64,000 nt of DNA from JACJWR01 sp964474045 (GCA_964474045.1 CAYYRC010000016.1:13728-77727), one strand, 5' to 3'; positions 25,355 through 34,801 are shown, counted from the stretch's first letter. Notes: generated by a model from the letters alone, not told the origin. A program made the numbers and translations.

Positions 25355-25393
25355 GGACGCTGCGGGCAGTTCGCGATCCTGCCCGCAGCGTCC
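25355..25393 (+). terminator. Strong hairpin terminator after the DUF4190 gene
   Basis: Perfect 15-base arms (25355-25369 and 25379-25393, beginning GGACGCTGCGGGCAG) enclose a 9-base loop. It starts 11 bases after the stop codon and ends 23 bases before the next start, so it should separate the two genes. No T-tract follows. Confidence 0.75.
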
Positions 25394-25415
25394 TCGTGCA
25401 CGCAGGAGGAATCCG

Positions 25416-26339
25416 ATGTTCCAGACGTTCCTGGGGCTGCCCACGCATGCGCTCGTCGTGCATGCGGCCGTCGTGCTCGTGCCGCTGGCGGCGCTGGGCC
25501 TGATCGCCATCGTGTTCATCCCCAGGCTGCGTCGCTCCGCTGTGGGATGGCTGGTCCTGCTGGGGCTCTTCGTCGCCGTCGGTGCGGCGTTCGTGGCCAA
25601 GGAGTCCGGCGAGGCGCTGGCAGAGCTGATCGGCGAGCCGCAGGAGCACGCCGAGATCGGCGACCTGGTGCCGCTGATCGCCGGGCTGATGCTGGTCGTC
25701 GGCCTGGTCTGGTTCTTCCTGGCAAGGCGGGACGATGGGCGCACCGGGACCTCGGGCACGGGGACCGGCCGTGCCCGGTCCCTCGCGGCCACCATCACCG
25801 GCTTCGCGGCCGTCTTCCTCGCCGTGTCCACCTTGGTGATCGTCACCTTGGCCGGGCACAGCGGTGCCGAGGCGGTCTGGGGCGGGCGCATGAAGGCGCT
25901 CACTGCATCCGGTGCATCGGCCAGCGCTTCGCCCAGCCCGTCGTCCAGCGGGTCTGCCAGCCCGAGTGCCTCGGACAGCCCGAGTGCCTCGGCGAGTGCC
26001 AGCCTGAGCCCCTCGGCCAGCCCGAGCGGGACAGCCAGCGCCAGTCGCGCTGACAGTCCCGCAGCGAGCGCAACCGCAACTTCATCAGGCAGTGTCGGCG
26101 CCAACCGCTACACGATGGCCCAGGTCAAGGCACACGGCACCCCGGCGGACTGCTGGGCCGTCATCAACGGCAACGTCTACAACCTGACCGCGTGGGAGAA
26201 CGAACACCCCGGCGGAGCGCTGCCCATCATCGGGATTTGCGGGACCGACGGGACGGCCGCATTCGACGGCCAGCACTCCGAACAGACCCGGCCGAAGGAC
26301 GAACTCAAGTCGCTGCAGATCGGTGTGCTGGTCCAGTAG
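25416..26339 (+). CDS. DUF2231 membrane domain fused to a cytochrome b5-like haem domain
   Basis: A 307-residue fusion. Residues 1-150 are a DUF2231-type four-helix membrane domain beginning LGLPTHALVVHAAVVLVPLAALG; conserved histidines 11 and 16 in this helix could bind haem. Residues ~165-225 form a Ser/Ala/Pro linker built from imperfect SPSAS repeats. Residues ~230-307 are cytochrome b5-like: YTMAQVKAHGTPADCWAVINGNVYNLTAW, the haem-ligand EHPGG and the second ligand His in FDGQHSE. With four helices both ends lie on one side; the linker type suggests outside. It probably moves electrons across or along the membrane. The ATG at 25416 follows AGGAGG. Confidence 0.88.
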   Translation: MFQTFLGLPTHALVVHAAVVLVPLAALGLIAIVFIPRLRRSAVGWLVLLGLFVAVGAAFVAKESGEALAELIGEPQEHAEIGDLVPLIAGLMLVVGLVWFFLARRDDGRTGTSGTGTGRARSLAATITGFAAVFLAVSTLVIVTLAGHSGAEAVWGGRMKALTASGASASASPSPSSSGSASPSASDSPSASASASLSPSASPSGTASASRADSPAASATATSSGSVGANRYTMAQVKAHGTPADCWAVINGNVYNLTAWENEHPGGALPIIGICGTDGTAAFDGQHSEQTRPKDELKSLQIGVLVQ

Positions 26340-26363
26340 CGGCAACTCCCCGAGGGGCGTGGG

Positions 26364-28013
26364 CTACGACTTCGGCTGGACGGTCAGCGTGTAGGCCTTT
26401 CCGACGTCCTTCCCGCACTCGACGCTGAGCCAGCCGTCGGGCGAGCTCTGCGACGGTTGCACCACGTCCTGCCCGCACTTGACCTCATAGCCGCCTTTGA
26501 ACCCGTACTCGGTGGGAACGAAGATGAGGTTCGGACCCTTCGTGTCGGCGTAGACGAAGTTGACGGTCAGCGTCTGCGAGCCCTGATCGAAGGCTGCCGA
26601 CGTCAACTTGCCGCTGACGGCCTGCGGATAGGGCTGCGCCGTGGCGGCGGCAGCCTCGCTGCGCAGCACCGGGGTGCCGGTGCTGTAGTCGAAGAATCCC
26701 CAGGAGTCCTGGCTGTCCTCCTTCCAGAGCCACTGGGCGGTGCTGATGGCGTTCTTGTTCGTCTGGGCGTAGATGGCGTTGATGGTGGCCTGGTACTGCG
26801 CGGCCTTAGGTGTGAATCCGAACTCCCCGAGCAGCAGCGGTGAGCCGAAGGCCTTGGCCTCGGCCATCGAGTTGTTGAGGTTGGCGGTGATGTCCGGGTC
26901 GTCCGGTCGCACGTTGGGGTAGCCCGCGGCAGCATCGCCGGGGGAGAAGAAGCTCTTGATGTAGAAGTGCGGGGCGTAGACCGTGCCCTCCGACGGCCAT
27001 GGCACCTGCGCGGGCACGGTGGCTGTGTACGGCGGCTGGCTCGTCGATCCCGGCGGGATCGATGCCGGGTCGTTCTTCGCAACATCGGGCTCGAACATGA
27101 TGAGCTTGTTCGGCAGCGCCGCGCGTACCGCCGGGATCGCCTTGGCGTAGAAGGCGTAGAGCATGTCGAGGTTCAGCTGCGGATCCTTGCCCTGAGCCGT
27201 CAGCAGGCTCTGGGCGTGGAGCAGCCAGGGTTCGTTGAACAGGTCGACGCCGATGACCGCCGGGGTGCCGTTGACGGCCTCGGCGACGTGCGTGATCGCT
27301 GCGATGTAGTGGTCCTGCAGGCCCTTGCCGGCGACCTGCTCGTTGCGCCAGAAGGATGCGAACGCCTCATTCGTCTGCGTGGACAGCCGCAGCGGCAGCA
27401 GGTTCAGGCTGCCGCCCTTGTTGGGATCTGTCGGGGCCGGCGTGATCGCCCACAGCGGTGCGCCGTCCTCGCCGATCTCCTTGCTGTACGCGTCCTGATG
27501 GAAGTCGACGAGGACCTGGATCCCGCCTTGGGCGCACAGCTCGACTACGGACTTGATGCGGTCGAGGTAGGCCTGGTCGTACTGGCCGGGTGCCGGCTCG
27601 ATCGCACTCCACTGCACGGGCAGTCGCAGCAGGTTGAAGCCGATCTGGCGCATCTGCGCGACGTCGGTAGCGTCCAGGCTGGGGATGGGCTCCAGCGGCT
27701 GGCGGCCGTCGGCGAAGCTGACGTCGAAGACGCCCTCGACGCGCGCGTTGACGCCCCGCAACAGCCACTCCCGGCCGGAGGCGTCGGTGATCCCGCAGGG
27801 ATTCTGGGGTCGATTCTGCTCGTCGCAGTAAGTCTTCCAACTCCCGCTGCTCGCAGTCGAGGACGGGGACTGGCCGCTGCTCGCTGCACCAGTTGCCGAC
27901 GAACCCGACGTGGCGCCGCCGCAGCCGGTGGCAGCGGACAATGATGCCGCGGTGAGCAGGGTCATGGCCGCGAGCTTCCGGGCCGCGGGGCGTCGAATGG
28001 TTGGTGATGTCAC
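26364..28013 (-). CDS. Glycoside hydrolase family 5 lipoprotein (endoglycoceramidase-like)
   Basis: A 549-residue secreted enzyme. The signal peptide ends ATGC (lipobox), followed by a Ser/Thr linker. The GH5 TIM barrel covers roughly residues 75-450: RGVNARVEG at strand 1, RLPVQWSAIEP, the DFHQDAYSKEIGEDGAPLWA segment typical of endoglycoceramidases, catalytic acid/base Glu in LFNEPW and nucleophile Glu in LLGEFGF. A C-terminal beta-domain of ~90 residues carries two CG..VG motifs. Family members cut glycosphingolipids or related glycolipids; the substrate here is uncertain. The GTG at 28013 has AGAAGG close upstream; an ATG 15 codons earlier has no site. Confidence 0.85.
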   Translation of the reverse strand: MTSPTIRRPAARKLAAMTLLTAASLSAATGCGGATSGSSATGAASSGQSPSSTASSGSWKTYCDEQNRPQNPCGITDASGREWLLRGVNARVEGVFDVSFADGRQPLEPIPSLDATDVAQMRQIGFNLLRLPVQWSAIEPAPGQYDQAYLDRIKSVVELCAQGGIQVLVDFHQDAYSKEIGEDGAPLWAITPAPTDPNKGGSLNLLPLRLSTQTNEAFASFWRNEQVAGKGLQDHYIAAITHVAEAVNGTPAVIGVDLFNEPWLLHAQSLLTAQGKDPQLNLDMLYAFYAKAIPAVRAALPNKLIMFEPDVAKNDPASIPPGSTSQPPYTATVPAQVPWPSEGTVYAPHFYIKSFFSPGDAAAGYPNVRPDDPDITANLNNSMAEAKAFGSPLLLGEFGFTPKAAQYQATINAIYAQTNKNAISTAQWLWKEDSQDSWGFFDYSTGTPVLRSEAAAATAQPYPQAVSGKLTSAAFDQGSQTLTVNFVYADTKGPNLIFVPTEYGFKGGYEVKCGQDVVQPSQSSPDGWLSVECGKDVGKAYTLTVQPKS

Positions 28014-28250
28014 GGAGCCTTCTCCCCTCGTGCGGCGGGTCTCCCCACTGCGGCTCATCTGCAGTCGCTAATGCGAAGGTAGCCGTTTGCCGGCGGTCGT
28101 GCCCGCGCTGGAAGGCAAGTCGTCGCCGTGGGCGTCGGCGAGTCAGCAGCGTCGCCGCGGCTGCGCTGCTACGGTGCGATCGTCAGACTCCCCTAGTGCG
28201 CCCCACACCCCGGTCACTCGACGTGCCGGGCCGTCAGAAGGATGAACACG

Positions 28251-28528
28251 ATGGACTACGCGGCAGACATCGCCCGTTACACCGATTCCGACGTCGACGA
28301 GGACAAGGTCACCGCGATCGTCAAGTACTGCGGCATCGCACTGCGCAACAAGGACTCCTCGCTGGTCTCGGCGGGTGACCCGAAGGAGCTCGAGACCGTG
28401 ATCAACGGCTTCGCCGCCAAGAAGCTGGGCCTGGACAAGGAAGCGGCCACCGCGGCGGTGGACAAGGTCATGGAGACCATGAAGGGCAACCGCGCCAAGA
28501 GCCGGGTGACCGTGTACTACCTGCTGGC
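28251..28528 (+). CDS. DUF2853 family protein, 3' end lost in assembly gap
   Basis: The first ~92 residues of a small protein of the DUF2853 family (usual length about 105). It starts MDYAADIARYTDSDVDEDKV and continues with alpha-helices including GDPKELETVINGFAAKKLG and AKSRVTVYYLLA, where the sequence runs into the 100-N gap. Only about a dozen residues should be missing. The function is unknown. ATG 28251 is preferred to ATG 28242 because AAGGA lies eight bases before it. Two of the residues flanking the gap are already in the conserved end of the family, so the gap start is near the true 3' end. Confidence 0.8.
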
Positions 28529-28628
28529 NNNNNNNNNNNNNNNNNNNNNNNNNNNNNNNNNNNNNNNNNNNNNNNNNNNNNNNNNNNNNNNNNNNNNNNN
28601 NNNNNNNNNNNNNNNNNNNNNNNNNNNN
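28529..28628. other. Assembly gap (100 N)
   Basis: Exactly 100 N, the conventional placeholder for a gap of unknown length. It removes the end of the DUF2853 gene and the C-terminal end of the amidase. The real distance between the two genes is therefore unknown. Confidence 0.99.
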
Positions 28629-30238
28629 GCATCCGTGCGCACCATGGCGGCGTTGGCGTTGTTGCGCCCGCCCAGGAAGTTGTTGACGGAGGTGGCCGGT
28701 TTGGGCTGGTCGCAGGGGTAGAGGACCGTGTGACCGGGGTTGAGGGGGTTGGCCACCGTCAGGTTGCCGAAGACGGTCGTTCGGTGGTCGGACGCCTGGA
28801 TGCGGACGACCTCGCCGGGGGCGTTCCGGTGGCCGTTGTTGCCCTGTGAGGCGCCGCCGACCATCGGCTCGCGGGCGTCGTACTTGCGCACCCCCACATG
28901 CGCTGCGAGGGCTGCGGTCTCGGCCACCTGGTCCCACACGACGTGGGTGGTGGCCGAGGTGTAGAAGCACACCTTGCCCGCGGAGTCGGCGCGTACGGCG
29001 ACGAAGTTCGTGGCGACGCGGTCGGCGAAGTTGACCGCGGACGTGGGGGGCAGCCCCTCGCTGCACGGATAGGCCCGCAGGTGGCCGGCGGTAGAGGGTC
29101 CCCAAGCCGTGAGCGTTCCCATGATCGTCTCGTTGGGCCTGTTGGTCTGGACCGCGATGGACTGGCCGGCCGGCAGCGGCCCGGTCGGGCGTGACCCATA
29201 GGGCGAGAGCGTGGACATCATCCGCGTGGCCTGGTGTCCGCCGAGTTGGGGCCCTGCGTAGTACTGGTCCCAGATCAGGTGCGTCTGCTGGCTGTTGAGG
29301 AGGCAGATGTCACCGTTGCCGTCCGTCTGCGCCATGGCCATGACCGGGGTCGGTGGGGTCGGGTAGTAGATGCTGTTCAGCGCCTGGCTGGCGGGCGGGC
29401 CGTCAGCGCAGTTGAAGACCTGCGTGTAGCCCACCTTCTGCGCGGCCGCGGCCGTCAGATTGCCGAACACCGTCGAGTTGGCCGGACCGGCGTGCACCTT
29501 GGTGATCGTGCCCGGGCCAGGGCCGCCGTCCTTCACCGGCACGAAACCCAGATCGCTGGTGAACCTGCCCACCTCGGCGGCGTTCCAGTCGGTGTGGTCG
29601 TTGCGCAGGCCGGTGCGGTCGTAGAACAGCGGCGAGTCGTTGGCGGTGCCGTGACCTGCGATGTTGGCGGTCGGGATGCCGTACTCGTACTGCAGCCACC
29701 GCACCAGCGCCAGGCCGGCCTGGTACTGCCGGGCGCGGTTGATGATGTTGGTGGCCGAGGAGAGCTCGATGAACTCGATGCCGATGGCCACATGGTTCAT
29801 GCCGTAGGCGTGACGTACCCGGAGGTCCAGCGGCATGGTCTGGTAGATGGTCCCGTCCTGCTCCACGATGAAGTGCGCCGCAGGCTGCGGCTGCTCGCCG
29901 CCGGTGTTGGAGCCGCTGGCCCAGGGGACGTCCCAGCCGTTGATGATCGCCCGCCAGCTGCCCGCGCCGCTGACCGTGTAGTGCAGGACGACCGCCTGCG
30001 GCCGGAGGGCGTACGTGTACTCGCCGTAGTGGCGCAGGGAGTAGGCGCTGATGTCGGACTTGTATTTGGCGGCGGTCGCGTTGTTCATGAGCGCGTTGAC
30101 GATGGGCGGCTGCGGGATGACGGGGGAGTAGCCGCTGGGCACGGCGCCCGCCGCAGCCGCTGAGGGCAGGCCGACGCCGAGTATCGCCAGCGCCGCGAGC
30201 AGGGGTGCGAGGGCCAGGGCCCGGAACTGTCGCCGCAT
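28629..30238 (-). CDS. Secreted N-acetylmuramoyl-L-alanine amidase with tri-repeat C-terminal module (3' end in gap)
   Basis: At least 536 residues; the C-terminus is lost in the gap. A signal peptide ends SAAAA near residue 30. An amidase_2-type domain (about 80-235) has VVLHYTVSG with the first zinc histidine, AAHFIVEQDGTIYQ, HVAIGIEFIEL and a late IAGHGTANDSP. It should cleave the bond between MurNAc and the peptide stem. Three ~95-residue repeats follow, each with (V/T)xGxLT, a Cys after Y/F-P, NF or NxxY, DxxGxxC and (I/V)WDQ; the third is truncated. The same module is in the NlpC/P60 genes at 35235, 37346 and 39562. Start ATG 30238 or GTG 30244. Confidence 0.88.
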
Positions 30239-30366
30239 AGGCACAGAGTAGGCAGATGCCGGGCGTGCAGCGGGTGCGGTTCCCCCGATCGCTCGGCTAG
30301 CGTCTGCCCTGCGGAGTGGCGGCAGCGACCAGGTGCCACCGCCGCGCGGCCGTCCGAGGAGGATGC

Positions 30367-31530
30367 ATGATGCTGCTGAGCGGTGCCACCGTCGCGACGG
30401 GAGTCCCGGGGGAGGCGGCGCAGGCCGCCACGATCCGCGTGGCCGGCGGCCGATTCGAGTCCGTCGAGTCCGTCGAGCCGTTCGACTCAGGCGAGCCCGC
30501 GGCGGGCGTGCCGGGAGCGGACGCGGTCGATCTGACCGGCATGATCGTGCTGCCCGGCTTCGTGGATCAGCACTGCCATGGCGGCGGGGGCGGGGACTTC
30601 TTCGCCGCCGACCGGCAGCAGGCCCTGACGGCGGCGCGAACGCACCTGGATCGCGGCACCACGTCGGTGATCGCCAGCCTGGTCACCGCGACCGAGGCGG
30701 ATCTGAGGGCCCAGATCACCTGCCTTGCGCCGCTGGTCGATGACGGCACCCTGGCTGGCATCCACCTGGAGGGTCCCTGGATCAGCACCCACCAGTGCGG
30801 GGCGCACGACAAGGCCCTGCTGCGACCGCCCGATCTGGTGGAGGTCGCCGGCCTGCTCGAGCACGCCGGCGGACGGATCCGCATGGTGACGATCGCACCG
30901 GAGCTCCCCGGCGGCCTGGACGCCATCGGCTACCTGGCCCAGCACGGCGCGGTGGCCGCCATCGGTCACACCGACTGTGACTACGGGCTGGCGCGCAGGG
31001 CGATCGACGCCGGCGCCACGGCGGCCACCCACCTGCTCAACCGGATGCGCCCGCTGGACAAGCGCCATCCGGGCCCGGTGCTGGCCTTGGTCGAGGATCC
31101 GCGGGTCACGGTCGAGCTCATCGCCGACGGCGTTCACCTGCACCCCAGCATCGTGCGGTTCTTCGCCGAGACCTCCGGTTGGTCGCGGACGGCGGTGGTG
31201 ACCGATGCGATGGGAGCCGCCGGGGGACCCGATGGCGACTACCTGATCGGGCAGCTCGAGGTCGTGGTGGCCGACGGCGTCGCCCGGCTGGCGCGGGGCG
31301 GCGCGCTGGCCGGGAGCACGCTGACGATGGACCGTGCGCTTCGCGTTCTGGTGCACCGGTGCGGGCTGGAGCTGGCCGAGGCCGCCCAGGTTCTATGCTC
31401 CTCGCCGGCTCACGCCATGGGTCTGGCCGACGTCGGCGCCATCGCACCAGGTCGGCGCGCCGACCTGGTGGTGCTGGACCAGGATCTGCTGGTGCGCCGG
31501 GTCATGCGTGCCGGCGAGTGGGTCGAGTAG
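30367..31530 (+). CDS. nagA: N-acetylglucosamine-6-phosphate deacetylase
   Basis: A 387-residue amidohydrolase-fold enzyme that removes acetate from GlcNAc-6-phosphate. The metal-binding motif is GFVDQHCHGGGGGDF. HLEGPWI carries the catalytic-site glutamate, AIGHTD and ATHLLNRMRP carry further metal and substrate histidines, and VVTDAMGAAG holds the catalytic aspartate. ATG 30367 or 30370 follows GAGGAGG. Divergent from the amidase gene and convergent (4-base gap) with the ROK kinase operon. With that operon it forms a route from GlcNAc to fructose-6-phosphate. Confidence 0.93.
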   Translation: MMLLSGATVATGVPGEAAQAATIRVAGGRFESVESVEPFDSGEPAAGVPGADAVDLTGMIVLPGFVDQHCHGGGGGDFFAADRQQALTAARTHLDRGTTSVIASLVTATEADLRAQITCLAPLVDDGTLAGIHLEGPWISTHQCGAHDKALLRPPDLVEVAGLLEHAGGRIRMVTIAPELPGGLDAIGYLAQHGAVAAIGHTDCDYGLARRAIDAGATAATHLLNRMRPLDKRHPGPVLALVEDPRVTVELIADGVHLHPSIVRFFAETSGWSRTAVVTDAMGAAGGPDGDYLIGQLEVVVADGVARLARGGALAGSTLTMDRALRVLVHRCGLELAEAAQVLCSSPAHAMGLADVGAIAPGRRADLVVLDQDLLVRRVMRAGEWVE

Positions 31531-31534
31531 CGGG

Positions 31535-32560
31535 TCAGTCCTTGTCCGGGTCGATGTGCTGGACCGGGCGGGTGGGAACGGCGGCCTGCCTCGGCGCGTG
31601 ATCCTCGACGAGCAGAGCGGCGCCCAGGGCCCCGCCCAGGTCGCCCATGGCTGCCAGGTGCACCTCCGGCGGGTGTAAGGCCAGCAGGAGGTGCGGCTGC
31701 ATCGCCTGCGCGATGCGATCGACGAACGGCTGCCCCAGCCGCAGGCCCAGCCCACCGCCGATGATCACCGCCTCGACGTCCAGCAGGTTCACGGCGCTGG
31801 CGATCCCGACCGCAAGCATCTGCACCGCGCGATCGATGAGCTCCTCGGCCATCGGGTCCTTCTTCTTCAGCGCCTTGGCCCAGACGCCCGAGGCCAGCCG
31901 CGGCTTGCCCTTCTTCTTCATGATCTTCAGGAGCTTGGTCTTCTCGCCGGCGGCGACCCGCCGCCGTACCTCGAGCTCCATGGCCGCGCGGCCTGAGTAC
32001 GCCTCCATGCAGCCCAGGCGGCCACAGGTGCAGGGGGCGCCCTCCGCCACCACGACGACATGCCCGATCTCGCCCGCGGCGCCGCGGCCCTTCCACAGCT
32101 GGCCGTCCAGGACGACGCCGCCGCCGACGCCGGTCCCGCAGAACACACCCAGCAGGGATCCGTAGCCGCGGCCGGCCCCCAGCACGACTTCAGCCCGGAC
32201 GGCCACCTGGACATCGTTGCCCAGCGCCACCGGCGCGCCCAGCCGGTTGGTCAGCTCCGGGCCCAGGGAGTAGATGCCCTGCCAGCCGGGCAGGTTGCCG
32301 GCCTGGCTCAGCGTGCCCGCCACGGAGTCCACCTGGCCCGGCGCGCCCACCCCGATGGCCGAGATGTCGGCGATCTCGATGCCGCCCGCCTCGGCGGCTG
32401 CGCGCACTGAGTCGGCGATCGCGTCGGCGATGTCAGGGGGACCGCCGGTGGTCGGCGTGGGGCGACGGTCCTCGCCCAGGACGATGTCACGATCGTCGAC
32501 GATAACCGTCTGGATCTTGGTGCCGCCCAGGTCAACCCCGGCGCGCAGTCCCTTCGGCAT
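31535..32560 (-). CDS. ROK family sugar kinase (glucokinase or N-acetylglucosamine kinase)
   Basis: A 341-residue ATP-dependent sugar kinase. The ATP-binding VDLGGTKIQ is near the start, substrate-contact LGNDV and EIGH lie in the middle, and the zinc motif CTCGRLGCMEAYSG follows. A Lys-rich stretch (KTKLLKIMKKKGKPRL... ALKKKDP) of about 35 residues is inserted after the zinc motif and is unusual for ROK proteins. The gene starts the base before the sugar-porter stop ends, so transport and phosphorylation are linked. In this amino-sugar setting GlcNAc is the likely substrate, glucose the alternative. Confidence 0.85.
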   Translation of the reverse strand: MPKGLRAGVDLGGTKIQTVIVDDRDIVLGEDRRPTPTTGGPPDIADAIADSVRAAAEAGGIEIADISAIGVGAPGQVDSVAGTLSQAGNLPGWQGIYSLGPELTNRLGAPVALGNDVQVAVRAEVVLGAGRGYGSLLGVFCGTGVGGGVVLDGQLWKGRGAAGEIGHVVVVAEGAPCTCGRLGCMEAYSGRAAMELEVRRRVAAGEKTKLLKIMKKKGKPRLASGVWAKALKKKDPMAEELIDRAVQMLAVGIASAVNLLDVEAVIIGGGLGLRLGQPFVDRIAQAMQPHLLLALHPPEVHLAAMGDLGGALGAALLVEDHAPRQAAVPTRPVQHIDPDKD

Positions 32561-33985
32561 CTATCGGCCCTCCACCTTCGTCTTCGGCGCGTCCCAGGAA
32601 CCGCCGTTCTCCCAGTAGTGCCTGATCTCCTCGAGCTCGCGGCCCTTGGTCTCCGGCGCCAACTTGAACACGAAGAGCCACGCCAGCACCGCCATGAGCG
32701 CGAAGAAGCCGAACGACACCGCACCGCCGACCTTCTCCATCGCCGAGAGGAAGAAGTTGGCGATGATCCAGTTGGCGACCAGGTCGGCGGTGAGCATGGC
32801 CGACGAGCCGTAGGCGCGCAGCCGAGCCGGGAAGGCCTCTGAGGAGTACACCCACACCAGGGCGCCGAAGCCGAACACGAAGCCGATGTTGATGAGCGCG
32901 ATTCCGGCGAAGCCGAGCGCCTTCTGCCATCCGGCATATTGGTCGTTCTCGACAGTGGCGAACGTGATCACCATGAGCAGCTGGGCGAAGATCATGATGC
33001 CGATGCCGGTGAGCAGGATCGGCCGCCGGCCCCACCTGTCCACCGTCCGCATCGAGACCAGAACGGCGATCAGGGCGATGAACTGGATGCCGACGTTGAG
33101 CAGGAGCTTCTGCTGGTCGGACTCGATGCCCATGGCGCCGAAGATCTTCGGGCCGTAGGTGACCGTGGCGTTGATGCCGGTGATCTGGATGAAGAATCCC
33201 AGGCCGATGACGAAGATCGTCGCGCGCAGATAGGGCTTGCGCAGCATCTCGCCGATGGCGCCGCCGGACTCCTCGCTGATGGAGGCCTGCATCTCGTCCA
33301 GCTCGCCGTCGATGTCGGCGTCCGGGTCGGTCGTCTCCAGGGACTTGCGAGCCTCCTCGCGGCGGCCCTTGAGCATGAACCAGCGCGCGGTCTCCGGCAG
33401 CCGGAGCAGGAAGGGCATCAGGATGATCGCCGGGACCGCCGCCACGCCCAGCATGATGCGCCAGTTGTACTGGTTGTTGACGTCGGACAGCAGGGCGGCC
33501 ACCAGGAAGCCGATGATGATTCCGATCACGCAGCTGACCTGGTACATCACCAGCGTCGCGCCACGGATGCGGGCCGGGACCGACTCGGCCACGAACACCG
33601 GCACGGCCACCAGCGAGATGCCGATCGTGAAGCCGAGCAGCACCCGGGCCACCCACAGCGAGGTCACGTTCCAGGCTGCCGCGCTCAAGAGGCAGAACGC
33701 GATGTAGCCGACCGCCACGAGGATCATCGACTTCTTGCGGCCGATCTTGTTGGCGATCCAGCCGCCCATGATGGCGCCGATGATCTCGCCGATCACGATG
33801 GCGGCCGTCACGGACTCGACGGCCTGGGTGGTGATGCCCAGATCCTGCTGGAAGTACAGCTGGGCGCCGCCGATGTTGGACTGGTCGTAGCCGTAGATGA
33901 CGCCGAGCGTGGCGGCCGTGATGGCCACCATGATCGCGGTCTTCGGCAGCGGTTTCTTGGCTGTGTCAGGCGGTGCAGTGCTCAC
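32561..33985 (-). CDS. Sugar porter family MFS transporter
   Basis: A 474-residue transporter of the major facilitator superfamily, sugar porter branch, with twelve helices. GYDQSNIGGAQLYF in helix 1, the loop 2-3 motif ANKIGRKKS, RVLLGFTIGISLVAVPVFVAE, PETARWFMLKGR at the centre and RWGRRPILL in loop 8-9 are family marks. It probably imports a sugar by proton symport. It is middle of the nagB - transporter - kinase operon, so GlcNAc or glucosamine is a likely substrate, although characterised members mostly take xylose, glucose or inositol. It lies 30 bases after nagB. Confidence 0.88.
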   Translation of the reverse strand: MSTAPPDTAKKPLPKTAIMVAITAATLGVIYGYDQSNIGGAQLYFQQDLGITTQAVESVTAAIVIGEIIGAIMGGWIANKIGRKKSMILVAVGYIAFCLLSAAAWNVTSLWVARVLLGFTIGISLVAVPVFVAESVPARIRGATLVMYQVSCVIGIIIGFLVAALLSDVNNQYNWRIMLGVAAVPAIILMPFLLRLPETARWFMLKGRREEARKSLETTDPDADIDGELDEMQASISEESGGAIGEMLRKPYLRATIFVIGLGFFIQITGINATVTYGPKIFGAMGIESDQQKLLLNVGIQFIALIAVLVSMRTVDRWGRRPILLTGIGIMIFAQLLMVITFATVENDQYAGWQKALGFAGIALINIGFVFGFGALVWVYSSEAFPARLRAYGSSAMLTADLVANWIIANFFLSAMEKVGGAVSFGFFALMAVLAWLFVFKLAPETKGRELEEIRHYWENGGSWDAPKTKVEGR

Positions 33986-34015
33986 GATGCTCCTCTGATC
34001 GGGCGGGCTGAAGGG

Positions 34016-34801
34016 CTAGAGGCCTTGCCAGTCCGGCTTGTTGGCGTAGACGTAGCGGTAGTAGTCCGCCAGGCGTAGATCCGTGGCAGCGGCCTCGTCG
34101 ATGATGACCGTGGCATGGGGGTGCAGCTGGAGGGCCGAGGAGGGCACCATCGAGGTGACTGGGCCCTCTACCGTCGCCGCGACGGCCTGCGCCTTCCCCG
34201 CGCCCCAGGCCAGCAGGACGAGGTGGCCCGCGCGTCGGATCGTGCCGACGCCCTGGGTCAGGACGTGAGTCGGGACGGCATCCACGTCGTTGTCGAAGAA
34301 CCGAGCGTTGTCGGCGCGGGTCGTGGCGGTCAGCGTCTTGACCCGGGTGAGGGAGGCCAGCGACGAGGTCGGCTCGTTGAACCCGATGTGGCCGTCGGTG
34401 CCGACCCCCAGAATCTGCAGGTCGATGCCACCGGACTCGTCGATGGCGCGCTCGTAGTCCGCGCAGGCCGCCGGCAGGTCGGCCGCCCAGCCATCGGGCG
34501 AGCGCACCGCGCCGGGGGCGAAGTCGACGCGGCCCGCGATCTCGCGCTGCAGCACCGCCCGGTAACTCTCCGGGTGCTCCGGGGGCAGCCCCACGTACTC
34601 GTCCAGGGCGAAGCCGCGGGCCTCGGCGAACGACACCTCGCCGAGTTCGTAGCGGCGCACGAGGTCGTCGTAGACCCCCAGCGGGGTGCTCCCCGTCGCC
34701 AGTCCAAGGATGGCGGCAGGCTTGCGGGTGAGCAGCTCCGCGATTGCGCCGCCGGCCAGGGCGGACCCGGCCTCGGGCGTATCAACGATGACGACCTCCA
34801 T
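34016..34801 (-). CDS. nagB: Glucosamine-6-phosphate deaminase
   Basis: A 261-residue enzyme that converts glucosamine-6-phosphate to fructose-6-phosphate and ammonia. LGLATGSTPLGVYDDL is the phosphate-binding loop, ALDEYVG carries the proton-acceptor aspartate, and GVGTDGHIGFNEP carries the ring-opening histidine. It is first in the operon with the sugar porter and ROK kinase on the same strand, and with nagA completes the amino-sugar route. The length is standard. Confidence 0.95.
   Translation of the reverse strand: MEVVIVDTPEAGSALAGGAIAELLTRKPAAILGLATGSTPLGVYDDLVRRYELGEVSFAEARGFALDEYVGLPPEHPESYRAVLQREIAGRVDFAPGAVRSPDGWAADLPAACADYERAIDESGGIDLQILGVGTDGHIGFNEPTSSLASLTRVKTLTATTRADNARFFDNDVDAVPTHVLTQGVGTIRRAGHLVLLAWGAGKAQAVAATVEGPVTSMVPSSALQLHPHATVIIDEAAATDLRLADYYRYVYANKPDWQGL

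Noticed and set aside
25921..26090. Repetitive AGCCCGAGTGCCTCGG units as a minisatellite or CRISPR
   Set aside because: The units are in frame and encode the Ser/Ala/Pro linker of the DUF2231-b5 protein; spacing is irregular and there are no spacers.
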